Shown here one piece after another: positions 1 to 8,960 of a stretch of 40,287 nt of DNA; position 1 is the stretch's first letter, and every line of letters begins with the position of its first letter. The notes under the pieces are model-generated. The model worked only from the letters and a program-made list of their open reading frames with translations, was not told the origin of the DNA and ran no database searches. Both the position numbers and the translations under genes were made by a program. Location: the NCBI GenBank assembly GCA_030740435.1, contig JASLXG010000206.1:1-40287 (forward strand), in the 5' to 3' direction. Origin of the DNA: Alphaproteobacteria bacterium. GTDB lineage: Bacteria; Pseudomonadota; Alphaproteobacteria; UBA2966.

Positions 1-1
1 A

Positions 2-79
2 TGGCGTCCCGAAAGCTGGCCCATCGACAGCGCCACAAACTGCGACCAGCGGCTCATCGAACGCAGGCGGCGGCCTTGA
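2..79 (+). CDS. C-terminal tail of an unidentified gene (partial, cut by window start)
   Basis: A reading frame is open from the window edge to a TGA at 77-79, giving about 25 residues that end in an Arg-rich tail (LIERRRRP). Third codon positions are about 80% G/C, higher than in the competing frame that starts with ATG at position 1, and this matches real genes in the window. A long hairpin with a T-run begins about 80 bases downstream, as expected after a gene end. The family cannot be recognised from so little sequence. Confidence 0.28.
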   Translation, partial: WRPESWPIDSATNCDQRLIERRRRP

Positions 80-462
80 TGATGGGTTTTGGCGAGTTCG
101 GCGAATTCATGTCTCGGAACCAGTTTGAGAAACTGGGAAAAAACGCTACAATGATGACTCAAGGCTTGGTTCTCCCTTGTGAATCAATGAGTTATTGGCA
201 TACCCATTGTATCACACAGGGCTCAGAACCAAGCCTTTTTCCTTCTCTTTGTGGGACAGCAGTGACTCCGACCCCAGTTTTGTGATCCAGGCCCCCGATC
301 CGCCCATAAATGGTACGCTCGGGGTGGTCGGGAGGAGGCGAGAATGGCTCGGCGGTATTTATCAATCGGCGCTCCAGCGTTGACTTACGCGGGCGCCTGG
401 GCTATTCCGGCGGCCAGTGAGGCGGCAGCCATCCCACGCACGCGCCGAGAACAACAGACCAT
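80..462. other. Intergenic region upstream of the DEAD-box helicase
   Basis: No convincing gene was found in this stretch. It contains the hairpin at 161-241 and is locally richer in A/T than the genes on either side. The 220 bases after the hairpin may hold the helicase promoter and leader, but no clear -35/-10 pair was recognised. Confidence 0.5.
161..241 (+). terminator. Long imperfect hairpin followed by T-run, probable terminator
   Basis: AAGGCTTGGTTCT (161-173) is perfectly complementary to AGAACCAAGCCTT (225-237). The stem continues inward with CCCTTGTG (174-181) against CACACAGGG (213-221) and CAATG (185-189) against CATTG (205-209), leaving a loop of about 15 bases. TTTTT follows at 236-240, then a pyrimidine-rich stretch. 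This fits a Rho-independent terminator for the gene ending at 79, but the stem is longer than usual. A structured leader of the helicase mRNA or a small palindromic mobile element are alternatives. Confidence 0.5.
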
Positions 463-2004
<1,542 letters not shown>

Positions 2005-2027
2005 GCTCGGGGGATCGGGGAAACACC

Positions 2028-2267
2028 GTGCAAACCATTTTCATCATGGTCAAATGCGAACTCGGGCGCTGCTATTCGGTGGCCGACGAGGCGGCCAAGG
2101 TCGAGCAGATCTCCGAGGTCTATTCGGTATCGGGCCAATACGATCTGTTGATGAAGTGCTACCTCGACGACGGTACCGACATCGGCCATTTCGTCACCGA
2201 ACGCATCCAGTTGCTGCCCGACGTCAAGGACACCTTTACCATCATGACCTTCAAGGCGTTTTCCTAA
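2028..2267 (+). CDS. Stand-alone RAM domain protein (Lrp/AsnC effector-binding domain)
   Basis: A 79-residue protein made only of the alpha/beta RAM (regulation of amino acid metabolism) domain, which in Lrp/AsnC regulators binds amino acids and forms oligomers. It begins with the typical FIMVKCELG strand and contains VYSVSGQYDLLMKC and a final TFTIMTFKAF strand. There is no helix-turn-helix, so it cannot bind DNA as Lrp does. Such stand-alone RAM proteins are known in bacteria and usually form rings; what they sense is mostly unknown. The start is GTG at 2028, preceded by GGGGAAAC. It lies 23 bases after the helicase stop and 61 bases before the acyl-CoA dehydrogenase, so cotranscription is likely. 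Confidence 0.88.
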   Translation: MQTIFIMVKCELGRCYSVADEAAKVEQISEVYSVSGQYDLLMKCYLDDGTDIGHFVTERIQLLPDVKDTFTIMTFKAFS

Positions 2268-2328
2268 AGAAAGCCTGGATTTCAGCTATCATAAGGGGGC
2301 CAATCCCAACCAGGGAGATACCCCCGCG

Positions 2329-3480
2329 ATGAATTTCCTCAGCCCCGAACAGATCCTCTGGAAAGAAACCGTCTCCCGCTTCGTCGACCAGGAAGTGGGC
2401 CTCGACTACATCCGCCGCTGCGACCGCGAGCGCCAGTACCCCTACGAAGGCTACGCCAAGGTGGCCAAAGAGGGCTGGCTGGGACTGATGGTGCCGGAGG
2501 ACGAGGGCGGGCTGGGCGGCGACATCTTCTCCTACGCCCTGATGTGCGAGGGGCTGGGCAAGTACGGCTTCGACTTCGCCGCCGCCATCATGGTGCCCAC
2601 CTTCAACGCCATGAACATCGTCCACCACGGCACGGCCGAGCAGAAGGAACGCTACCTGTCGCCTTTCCTGGCCGGCGAGATGCGCTTTTCGATTTCGATC
2701 TCGGAACCGGGCGTCGGTTCCGACGCCGCCAGCGTCACCACCAGGGCTCGCGAGGAGGATGGGGCCAAGGGGGGTGGTTGGGTGCTGAATGGGCAAAAAC
2801 TCTGGTGCAGCGGCGCCCTGGCCGACAACGCCGTCCTCAACATGCTGGTGCGCACCGATCCCGAAGCCCCCAAGCACCAAGGGCTTTCGGTCTTTTTGGT
2901 GCCCAACACCACGCCGGGGCTCGACATCCGGCCGCTGACCACGCTGGCGCGCCGCGCCACCGGCACCACCGAGATCTTCATCGACGATTGCCGCCTGCCC
3001 GCTTCGGCGCTCCTGGGCCGGCCGGGCGAGGGCTGGAAGATCATCACCGGAACCCTCGAGCTCGAACGCGTGGCGGTCTGCGCCGCTTACGTCGGCAACG
3101 CCCAGACCGTGGTCGACAAGTCGCTCCGCTACGCCCACGACCGCATCCAGTTCGATCGGCCGATCTTCGATTTCCAAACCATCAAGCACACGCTGGCCGA
3201 CATGCAGACCCAGGTCGACGCCGCCCGCCTGATGGTCTACCGGGCCGCCGAGCTGGCGACCGCCGGCGAGCCCTGCTCGGCCCAGGTGGCGATGGCCAAG
3301 CTGTTTGCCTCGGAAACCTTGCAGACGGTGTCGCGCCAAGGCCTGCAGATCCACGGCGGCCACGGCATGGTGCCGGAGCACGACGTCGAGCGCTATTTCC
3401 GCGAAGGCATGCAGTCGACAGTGGGCGGCGGCACCTCGCAGATCCAGCGCACCATCATCGCCAAGTCGATGGTGCCTTAG
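2329..3480 (+). CDS. Acyl-CoA dehydrogenase
   Basis: FAD-dependent acyl-CoA dehydrogenase of 383 residues, the usual family length. It would introduce a 2,3 double bond into an acyl-CoA and pass electrons to electron-transfer flavoprotein. The signature ISISEPGVGSDAAS is at about 122-135, and the C-terminal block GLQIHGGHGMVPEHDVERYF is typical. The catalytic Glu of short- and medium-chain enzymes, normally just before GTSQIQR, is Gly here (GGGTSQIQR). An LELERV motif near residue 246 could provide the base as in isovaleryl-CoA dehydrogenases; that is inference. The ATG is preceded by CAGGGAGA. A class III aminotransferase fragment follows after 24 bases, suggesting a former operon. Substrate not predictable. 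Confidence 0.95.
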   Translation: MNFLSPEQILWKETVSRFVDQEVGLDYIRRCDRERQYPYEGYAKVAKEGWLGLMVPEDEGGLGGDIFSYALMCEGLGKYGFDFAAAIMVPTFNAMNIVHHGTAEQKERYLSPFLAGEMRFSISISEPGVGSDAASVTTRAREEDGAKGGGWVLNGQKLWCSGALADNAVLNMLVRTDPEAPKHQGLSVFLVPNTTPGLDIRPLTTLARRATGTTEIFIDDCRLPASALLGRPGEGWKIITGTLELERVAVCAAYVGNAQTVVDKSLRYAHDRIQFDRPIFDFQTIKHTLADMQTQVDAARLMVYRAAELATAGEPCSAQVAMAKLFASETLQTVSRQGLQIHGGHGMVPEHDVERYFREGMQSTVGGGTSQIQRTIIAKSMVP

Positions 3481-3504
3481 CCAAGTTGTGATGGGAAACA
3501 GGTG

Positions 3505-4224
3505 ATGAGCGACGACCGAGACCACCAGGTCTTCCGCTACGGCGGAAATTTCGCCGAGCAACGCATCGTGCGCTCTGATGGCCCTTACATTTACGACGAC
3601 GAGGACCGTGAAATCCTCGATTTCACGTCCGGCCAGATGAGCGGCATTCTCGGTCACGGCCATCCCGAGATCGTCGCCGTGGTGCGCGACATGGTGGCTG
3701 AACTGGATCACCTGCACAGCGGTTTTCTGTCCGCCCCGGTGACCGAATTCGCCGCCGCCCTGGCCGACATGCTGCCCGCCGGGCTCGACCGGGTGCTGCC
3801 GTTATCCACGGGTGGCGAAGCGAACGAGGCGGCGCTGAGGATGGCCAAGACCTACACCGGCGGTTTCGAGGTCGTGGCCTTCGACCGCTCGTGGCACGGG
3901 GTTACCGGCGGCGCCGCCGCCACCACCTATGCCGGCGGCCGGCGCGGCCATGGTCCCACCGTCGCGGGGATTTTGACCCTGCCCACACCGCACGCCTACC
4001 GCTCGCCCTTCAATCGCGACGGCCGCTACGACTGGCGCCAGGAGTTCGAATTCGGCTGGGACATGATCGACCGCCAGTCGACCGGCCAGTTGGCCGCCGT
4101 CATCGTCGAGCCCATCCTCAGCGCCGGCGGTATCATCGAGCTGCCCGAGGGCTACCTGGCGGCGCTGCAGGAAAGCCTGTCTCCTCCAGCGCCGACAGGA
4201 TCTGTCCGACATTGTGATCGGTGA
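3505..4224 (+). pseudogene. Class III aminotransferase (dialkylglycine decarboxylase-like), 3' half missing
   Basis: N-terminal half of a PLP-dependent class III aminotransferase. Recognisable blocks are the entry segment GPYIYDDEDREILDF, GQMSGILGHGHPEI, STGGEANEAALRMAK, the aromatic stacking region FDRSWHGVTGG and VIVEPILSAGGIIELPEGYL. Similarity stops around residue 222 (near base 4172); the remaining residues to the TGA at 4222-4224 are antisense of a sulfatase fragment. A full protein is about 430 residues, so the segment with the Asp that contacts the cofactor and the Schiff-base Lys is absent and the product should be inactive. ATG at 3505 follows GGGAAACAGG; GTG at 3502 is an alternative. 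Dialkylglycine decarboxylase is the closest family I recognise. Confidence 0.85.
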
Positions 4225-4783
4225 ACGAGACCAGGCCAAAATAGGCGGCGATCGCGGTCAAGCGTTCCTCTTCGTCGCGAAACTGGCTTTCGCTGTCCAT
4301 GAACCCGGCTTGGGCCTTCGGCCAGGGATGGGGGATGTGGCCGTCGCGTGGATGCAGCTTGCTGGGAGGTAGCTGATCCAAGGGGTAAAGATCAAAGAAC
4401 TCCGGCGGCGCCAGCAAGGGAAAATGCGGCGCCACCAGACCGACATAGAGACACCAGGGCCTCTCGTCGCCGCCTCGTTGGCGGTCCTCCAGCCATTCGA
4501 TGGTGCGCCGGGTGATGGCCCGGTCGTAGTCGGTGTATTTCGATGTCCCGGCGCCGATATGGTTCCCCAGCATGCGGGCGTTGGGATCCTTGACCTGCGA
4601 TGGATTGCGGATCGATCCCCAGACCATGCCGACGCCGTCGACCACATGCATGGGAATGTGTTGGACGTCGAAACCGGCCTCGTCTTCGACCTGGCGGTAA
4701 TGCAGCTTGCCAATGGATTCGACCGGCACACCGGCTTCCTGCAGAGCCTGACGTGTTCGACCGTTTCGCTTTCCATGCGTTCA
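4174..4783 (-). pseudogene. Type I sulfatase fragment, truncated at both ends
   Basis: Internal part of a sulfatase of the alkaline phosphatase superfamily. Visible family blocks are ALQEAGVPVESIGKLHYR, YDRAITRRTIEWLEDR, PWCLYVGLVAPHFPLLAPPE and a long helix ending FTDHNVGQILSALEETG. The N-terminal CxPxR segment that carries formylglycine and the C-terminal metal-binding SDHG block are both missing. The downstream end is cut at 4172-4180, where the sequence becomes antisense of the aminotransferase. Upstream, an AAGGAG followed by ATG at about 4775 encodes ESETVEHV, which fits the sulfatase only after a one-base frame change near 4757, so the piece is also frameshifted. Open frame runs from about 4783 to 4133. 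A sulfatase remnant is likely; its substrate is unknown. Confidence 0.75.
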
Positions 4784-4854
4784 CTCCTTGGAGCTGGTCT
4801 TCCAGTTGGAGCGCGCGATGGCACTGAACGAGCAAAACAGTGCATGATTGATTT

Positions 4855-4884
4855 TTGACATAGCTGAATAACTCTTTGAAATAT
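4855..4884 (+). promoter_or_regulatory. Possible sigma-70 promoter upstream of the racemase
   Basis: TTGACA at 4855-4860 is a perfect -35 hexamer. AAATAT at 4879-4884 lies 18 bases downstream and is only a fair -10. The region is notably A/T-rich for this window. It would start transcription about 180 bases before the racemase start codon. No experimental or comparative support. Confidence 0.3.
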
Positions 4885-5074
4885 CATGGCAGGAAAAAGA
4901 TTGAGCGCGTAGAGACCGGGGGGCGAATCGAGAAGCGGATTTGAGCAGCCTCCGCCGCTCTCCGAGCGGATGCCACACAGCCGCAAGGATTCGCTCGACC
5001 ATCATGGATAGCGTACCATCGCGTCCTCGGCTTTTGGGGAGGAAGCTGGCCGATGAGCATTTCGGAGTATCTTC

Positions 5075-5764
5075 GTGAGAACAATCGGAATCCTTGGCGG
5101 AATGTCGGCGGCATCGACACAGACCTATTACCGCGAGCTATGTGACTTGACACGGGCGCGTCTCGGCGGCCTTCACTCGCCGGAATTGCTGATCCGTTCA
5201 CTTGATTTCGCCCGCATCGAAGCGCTTCAGATGAAAGGAGAGTGGGAAATTGCCGGCGCTATCCTCAACGACGAGGCAAAGGCGCTGGAACGCGGAGGCG
5301 CCGGCCTGATCGTTCTCGCGACCAACACGATGCACAAGCTGGCAAGCCAGATGATGAACGGCGTGACGATTCCTGTGATCCATATAGCGGATGCAACGGC
5401 TCGGGCAATCAAAGCAATGGAACTCGGGATGCCCGGACTGATGGCGACTGCCTTCACCATGGAGCAGTCTTTCTTTACCGACAGGCTGGTTGCCGCCGGT
5501 CTAAACCCCGTTCTGCCAAATGACGCGGACCGTGCCGAGACCCATCGCATCATATATGAAGAGCTGTGCCTGGACGTTACCACGAAGCGGAGCGAGGCGG
5601 CCTATGTCGCGATCGCGAAGCGGCTGGTCGAAGGGGGGGCTGACAGTTTGATATTGGGATGTACCGAGGTGGGAATGCTGCTCAACCAAGGCAACGTCCA
5701 GGTATCGGTTTTCGACACGACGCTCATCCATTGTTCGATCGCCCTGGATTTCGCCCTTGAATGA
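5075..5764 (+). CDS. Aspartate/glutamate racemase family protein, YgeA-like
   Basis: Cofactor-independent amino acid racemase of 229 residues with the two-domain Asp/Glu racemase fold. IGILGGMS opens the protein; the two catalytic regions are LATNTMH (81-87) and LGCTEVG (194-200). In most family members both catalytic positions are Cys; here the first is Thr83 and the second Cys196, the same Thr/Cys pair described for E. coli YgeA, which prefers L-Asp and L-Glu. Start is GTG at 5075 with GGAG at 5064-5067. Its codon choice is less extremely GC-rich than that of its neighbours, and it lies just right of the sulfatase remnant, so it may have arrived with that segment. Exact substrate uncertain. 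Confidence 0.9.
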   Translation: MRTIGILGGMSAASTQTYYRELCDLTRARLGGLHSPELLIRSLDFARIEALQMKGEWEIAGAILNDEAKALERGGAGLIVLATNTMHKLASQMMNGVTIPVIHIADATARAIKAMELGMPGLMATAFTMEQSFFTDRLVAAGLNPVLPNDADRAETHRIIYEELCLDVTTKRSEAAYVAIAKRLVEGGADSLILGCTEVGMLLNQGNVQVSVFDTTLIHCSIALDFALE

Positions 5765-5814
5765 CCGGTTCGAGCCGTGTGCCGCGGGCACCGTCCGAGA
5801 GCTGAACGCGGGCC

Positions 5815-6603
5815 TCAGGAATTCCAGCGCGGCGGGCGTTTTTCGTTGAAGGCGGCGATGCCTTCCTCGAAATCGGGGCTCTTGAGTATGCCGGCAACCT
5901 CGGCCTGGGCGAAAGCAAACGACGGGCCCAGTGCCATGTCGCGCATGGCCCGCATGGCCAGGCGGCCACGGCGCACCGTCTGGGGCGCGTTGGCGACGAT
6001 CAATCCGAGCAAGGCGTCGAGCCGGGCATCGAGCTGGGCCCGGGGCACGACGTGGTTGACCAGGCCGATCTCGGCCGCCCGGGCGGCCGAGATAGCCTCG
6101 CCGGTGAGGCAGAGCTCCAAGAGCGTGCGGTAGGGCACCAGGCGCTGCAGATAGGTATTGATGAGCAGCGGAAAAAGGCCGATGCGCGCCTCGGGCAAGG
6201 CGAACTTGGCGTCATCTGTCGCCACCGCCAGGTCGCACATGGCCAACAGCCCCATGCCGCCGGCCATGGCGTGGCCGTTGACGCGGGCGACCAGCGGTTT
6301 CGACAACCGCTCGACGACGTGGAAAAGATCGACGATGGGATGGTTGAAGCGCTGGCTGCCGCGTTCGACGGGGCTGTATTCGGTGTCGGGTTTGAGATCG
6401 GCCCCGGCCGAGAAGGCCTTGTCGCCGGCACCGGTAATGACGATGGCGCGGATTTCGGGATCCTGTTCGGCGTTGCTCAGCGCCTCCCGCAAGGCGCTGA
6501 AGATCGGCACGGTGAGCGCGTTGCGCCGCTCGGGCCGATTGACGGTCAGGCGCAGAATCTGGCCATCGTGCTGAATGAGGACAACGTCGTCGGCATTGCT
6601 CAT
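5815..6603 (-). CDS. Enoyl-CoA hydratase/isomerase family protein
   Basis: Crotonase-fold protein of 262 residues, full family length, acting on a CoA thioester. The first oxyanion-hole loop is AFSAGADLKP and the second is GHAMAGGMGLLAMCDLA, followed by FALPEARIGLFP, where the Glu of PEARIG is a candidate catalytic acid as in hydratases. ATG at 6603 has GAGGGA upstream. It lies downstream of the acyl-CoA synthetase (6651-8372) on the same strand with a 47-base gap, so the two probably form an operon for activation and beta-oxidation of a carboxylic acid. It converges with the racemase on its other side. Hydratase versus isomerase activity cannot be decided. Confidence 0.93.
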   Translation of the reverse strand: MSNADDVVLIQHDGQILRLTVNRPERRNALTVPIFSALREALSNAEQDPEIRAIVITGAGDKAFSAGADLKPDTEYSPVERGSQRFNHPIVDLFHVVERLSKPLVARVNGHAMAGGMGLLAMCDLAVATDDAKFALPEARIGLFPLLINTYLQRLVPYRTLLELCLTGEAISAARAAEIGLVNHVVPRAQLDARLDALLGLIVANAPQTVRRGRLAMRAMRDMALGPSFAFAQAEVAGILKSPDFEEGIAAFNEKRPPRWNS

Positions 6604-6629
6604 GGCTGAAATCCCTCGTCCGTCAGACC

Positions 6630-6656
6630 GTGCCTGTCAGGCGGTGCCTGTCAGGC
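6630..6656. repeat. Tandem 14-base duplication at the acyl-CoA synthetase 3' end
   Basis: GTGCCTGTCAGGC occurs at 6630-6642 and again at 6644-6656, a 14-base period. The second copy overlaps the stop codon of the minus-strand acyl-CoA synthetase. It looks like local slippage and has no evident function. Confidence 0.6.
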
Positions 6657-8372
6657 CGTGTCTGCGACTTTCAGGTCGAGCTCATCGATCATGCTATCGC
6701 GCATCTTGAACTTCTGGGCCTTGCCGGTGACCGTCATCGGCAGTTCGCTGCGAAAGCGCACATGGCGGGGAATCTTGAAATGCGCGATCTGGTCGCGGCA
6801 GAAGGCCTTGATGTCGTCCTCCGTGGCGCTCTCACCGGCCTTGAGCACGATCCAGGCGCAAATCTCCTCGCCGAACTTGGCGTCGGGCACGCCGAAGACC
6901 TGCACTTCCTGCACCGCGGGGTGGCGGTAGAGATAGTCCTCGACCTCTTTGGGATAAACGTTCTCGCCGCCCCGGATCAGCATGTCCTTGACCCGCCCGG
7001 TGATGTTGCCGTAGCCCTCCGCGTCGATGGTCGCGAGATCGCCGGTATGCATCCAGCCGTCGCCGTCGATGGCCTCCGCCGTGCGCTCGGGCTCGTCCCA
7101 GTAGCCCTTCATGACCGACCAGCCGCGGGTACAAAGCTCGCCCTGCTGTCCCGGCGCCACGGTCTGGCCGCTGTCGTCGATCACCTTGCACTCGACATGG
7201 GGCAAAACGCGGCCAACGGTAGAGACCCGGCGCTCCAGTGATTCGTCCGCGGCGGTCTGGAAAGAGACCGGACTGGTCTCGGTCATGCCGTAAGCGATGG
7301 TCATTTCCGCGAGGTTCATCTCGCTGACACAACGCTTCATGACCTCGATCGGGCAAGGCGCGCCAGCCATCACCCCGGTACGCAGCGCGGAAAAGTCGAA
7401 GCTCGCCAGATCGGCATGCTGCAACATACCGACGAACATGGTGGGCACGCCATAAACGGAGGTGCATTTCTCCCCGGCCAGTGCCTTGAGGGCCGAATCG
7501 GCATCGAAAGCTTCGGCGGGAAAGACCATGGTGGCACCCGTGGTGGCGCAGCCCAGCGAGCCCATGACCATGCCGAAACAGTGATAAAGCGGCACCGGGA
7601 TACAGAGCCGGTCGTGCTCGGTGAAGTGCTGGGCAGCCACCACGAAACGGCCGTTGTTGACGATATTGGTGTGCGTCAGCGTCGCCCCCTTGGGAGCGCC
7701 GGTGGTGCCGGAAGTGAACTGGATGTTGATGGCATCGTCGGGGGCAAGAGCGGCCGAGATGGCGTCGAGATCGACCTCGACATCGTGGCCATCGGCCACC
7801 ACATCATCGAAGCAGAGCATCCCGGGCACGGTTTCGTTGCTCATGTGGATGACGGTTTTCAGGTCGGGAAGCTTGGCTGCCGAGAGCGCCCCCGGGGCAC
7901 ACTTCGCGAGCTCAGGCGCCAAGGTCTGGAGCATGCCGACATAGTCGCTGGTTTTGTGGCTGTTGGCGGTGACCAGGGCTTTGCAGCCGACCTTGTTGAG
8001 GACGTACTCGACCTCCACCACACGGTAAGCCGGGTTGATGGTCACCAGCACGACGCCGAGCCGCGCGGTGGCGAACTGGGTCAGCAGCCACTCGTAGCGG
8101 TTAGGCGACCAGATGCCGACGCGGTCGCCGGTGCGCAGGCCCAGCCCATGGAGACCGGCGGCCAGGGCATCGACCTGGGCATCCAACTCCGACCAGGTCC
8201 AGCGCACGCCCTGTTCGACGAAGACGGCCGCCTCGCGCCCTGGAAAAGCGGCGACGGATTGTTTGAGCACATCCGGAATCGTGCGCCGCCAGAGCTCCGG
8301 GGCCTCATCGCCCTTGACATGGGCCTGCCCTTCAAGCGGCCGAGAATCGTATTTTTTGTTTTCTGCAGTCAT
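6651..8372 (-). CDS. Acyl-CoA synthetase (AMP-forming), FadD/FadK-like
   Basis: ANL-superfamily enzyme of 573 residues that activates a carboxylic acid to its CoA thioester through an acyl-adenylate. The AMP-binding loop [11 protein letters not shown] is at 219-229, AYGMTETSP follows in the middle, then the hinge region [16 protein letters not shown], and the C-terminal catalytic Lys motif is [12 protein letters not shown]. The ATG at 8372 with GGGAGACAGGGAAC upstream is preferred over an in-frame TTG at 8414. The enoyl-CoA hydratase follows in the same direction. The closest type is a medium- or long-chain fatty-acyl-CoA synthetase; the true chain length or an aromatic substrate cannot be read from the sequence. 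Confidence 0.95.
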   Translation of the reverse strand: MTAENKKYDSRPLEGQAHVKGDEAPELWRRTIPDVLKQSVAAFPGREAAVFVEQGVRWTWSELDAQVDALAAGLHGLGLRTGDRVGIWSPNRYEWLLTQFATARLGVVLVTINPAYRVVEVEYVLNKVGCKALVTANSHKTSDYVGMLQTLAPELAKCAPGALSAAKLPDLKTVIHMSNETVPGMLCFDDVVADGHDVEVDLDAISAALAPDDAINIQFTSGTTGAPKGATLTHTNIVNNGRFVVAAQHFTEHDRLCIPVPLYHCFGMVMGSLGCATTGATMVFPAEAFDADSALKALAGEKCTSVYGVPTMFVGMLQHADLASFDFSALRTGVMAGAPCPIEVMKRCVSEMNLAEMTIAYGMTETSPVSFQTAADESLERRVSTVGRVLPHVECKVIDDSGQTVAPGQQGELCTRGWSVMKGYWDEPERTAEAIDGDGWMHTGDLATIDAEGYGNITGRVKDMLIRGGENVYPKEVEDYLYRHPAVQEVQVFGVPDAKFGEEICAWIVLKAGESATEDDIKAFCRDQIAHFKIPRHVRFRSELPMTVTGKAQKFKMRDSMIDELDLKVADTA

Positions 8373-8960
8373 TGTTCCCTGTCTCCCGAAAGGGGGGTCG
8401 GTCGAAGCGGACAAATCCGAACATTCCCAAGATAATCATGTTACCACCACTTCCGGGTATTGGGGCCAACCAGCGGCGAGGATTTGTTGGCCTCACGAAC
8501 CCCAAGGTCTTGCGCCCGACTACGAGCAAAACGCTTTCAGTGATGCCGAAAAAGTAGAAAACCTCCGTCTCATGGGCTCGCGAGATGATCGAAAGGCTGC
8601 AAGGATGCGGAAGCGACGAACAAAGGCCGGAGATTGTTGTTTTGGCGTGAAGGCCGGCTCGGCCAGAGCGTCGGGTTTACCCCCAATTTCGGACGATCCG
8701 GGCCGGGTTCCGAACTATCGCGAGCAGCCAATTCCGGACCTGGGAATGCCTGTGGCGAGGTTTGGCTTGGGTTCGGAGCGGTATCTTCGGCGAGCCAAAA
8801 ACTATTGCCGGTTTTCGGGTCGGCGATTTACATCTCGAACAGGTAATCCGACACTACTTGGAAAGGCGGTTCTTATTTGCAGGTGTCGCCAAGCAGTGTG
8901 TTTTGTCTCGGTATCGGGCGCAGGAGGACTTTGATTGGCAAGGCAATTATCGGATTCGAC
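8373..8960. other. Intergenic region between divergent acyl-CoA synthetase and PhoD-like gene
   Basis: About 590 bases with open frames on both strands, but none resembles a protein family or shows a coding-like third-position pattern with a credible ribosome binding site. An AGGAGGA at 8922-8928 sits just before an in-frame TTG (8931) of the PhoD-like gene. The region should hold both divergent promoters; none is clear by eye. Confidence 0.5.

Noticed and set aside
1-285. Open frame of 94 codons starting with ATG at base 1
   Set aside because: Third-position composition is poor compared with the frame ending at 79, the frame runs through the hairpin at 161-241, and it resembles no family.
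2251-3717. 488-codon minus-strand open frame opposite the acyl-CoA dehydrogenase
   Set aside because: It is the antisense shadow of a well-conserved gene in GC-rich DNA; the His- and Gly-rich product has no domain pattern or ribosome binding site.
4781-5005. 74-codon minus-strand open frame upstream of the sulfatase fragment
   Set aside because: It ends in a plausible tail directly before the sulfatase ATG, but has no recognisable domain, poor start context and A/T-rich low-bias codons.
8634-8846. 70-codon open frame in the spacer before the PhoD-like gene
   Set aside because: No ribosome binding site, no recognisable motif, and composition like the surrounding non-coding DNA.
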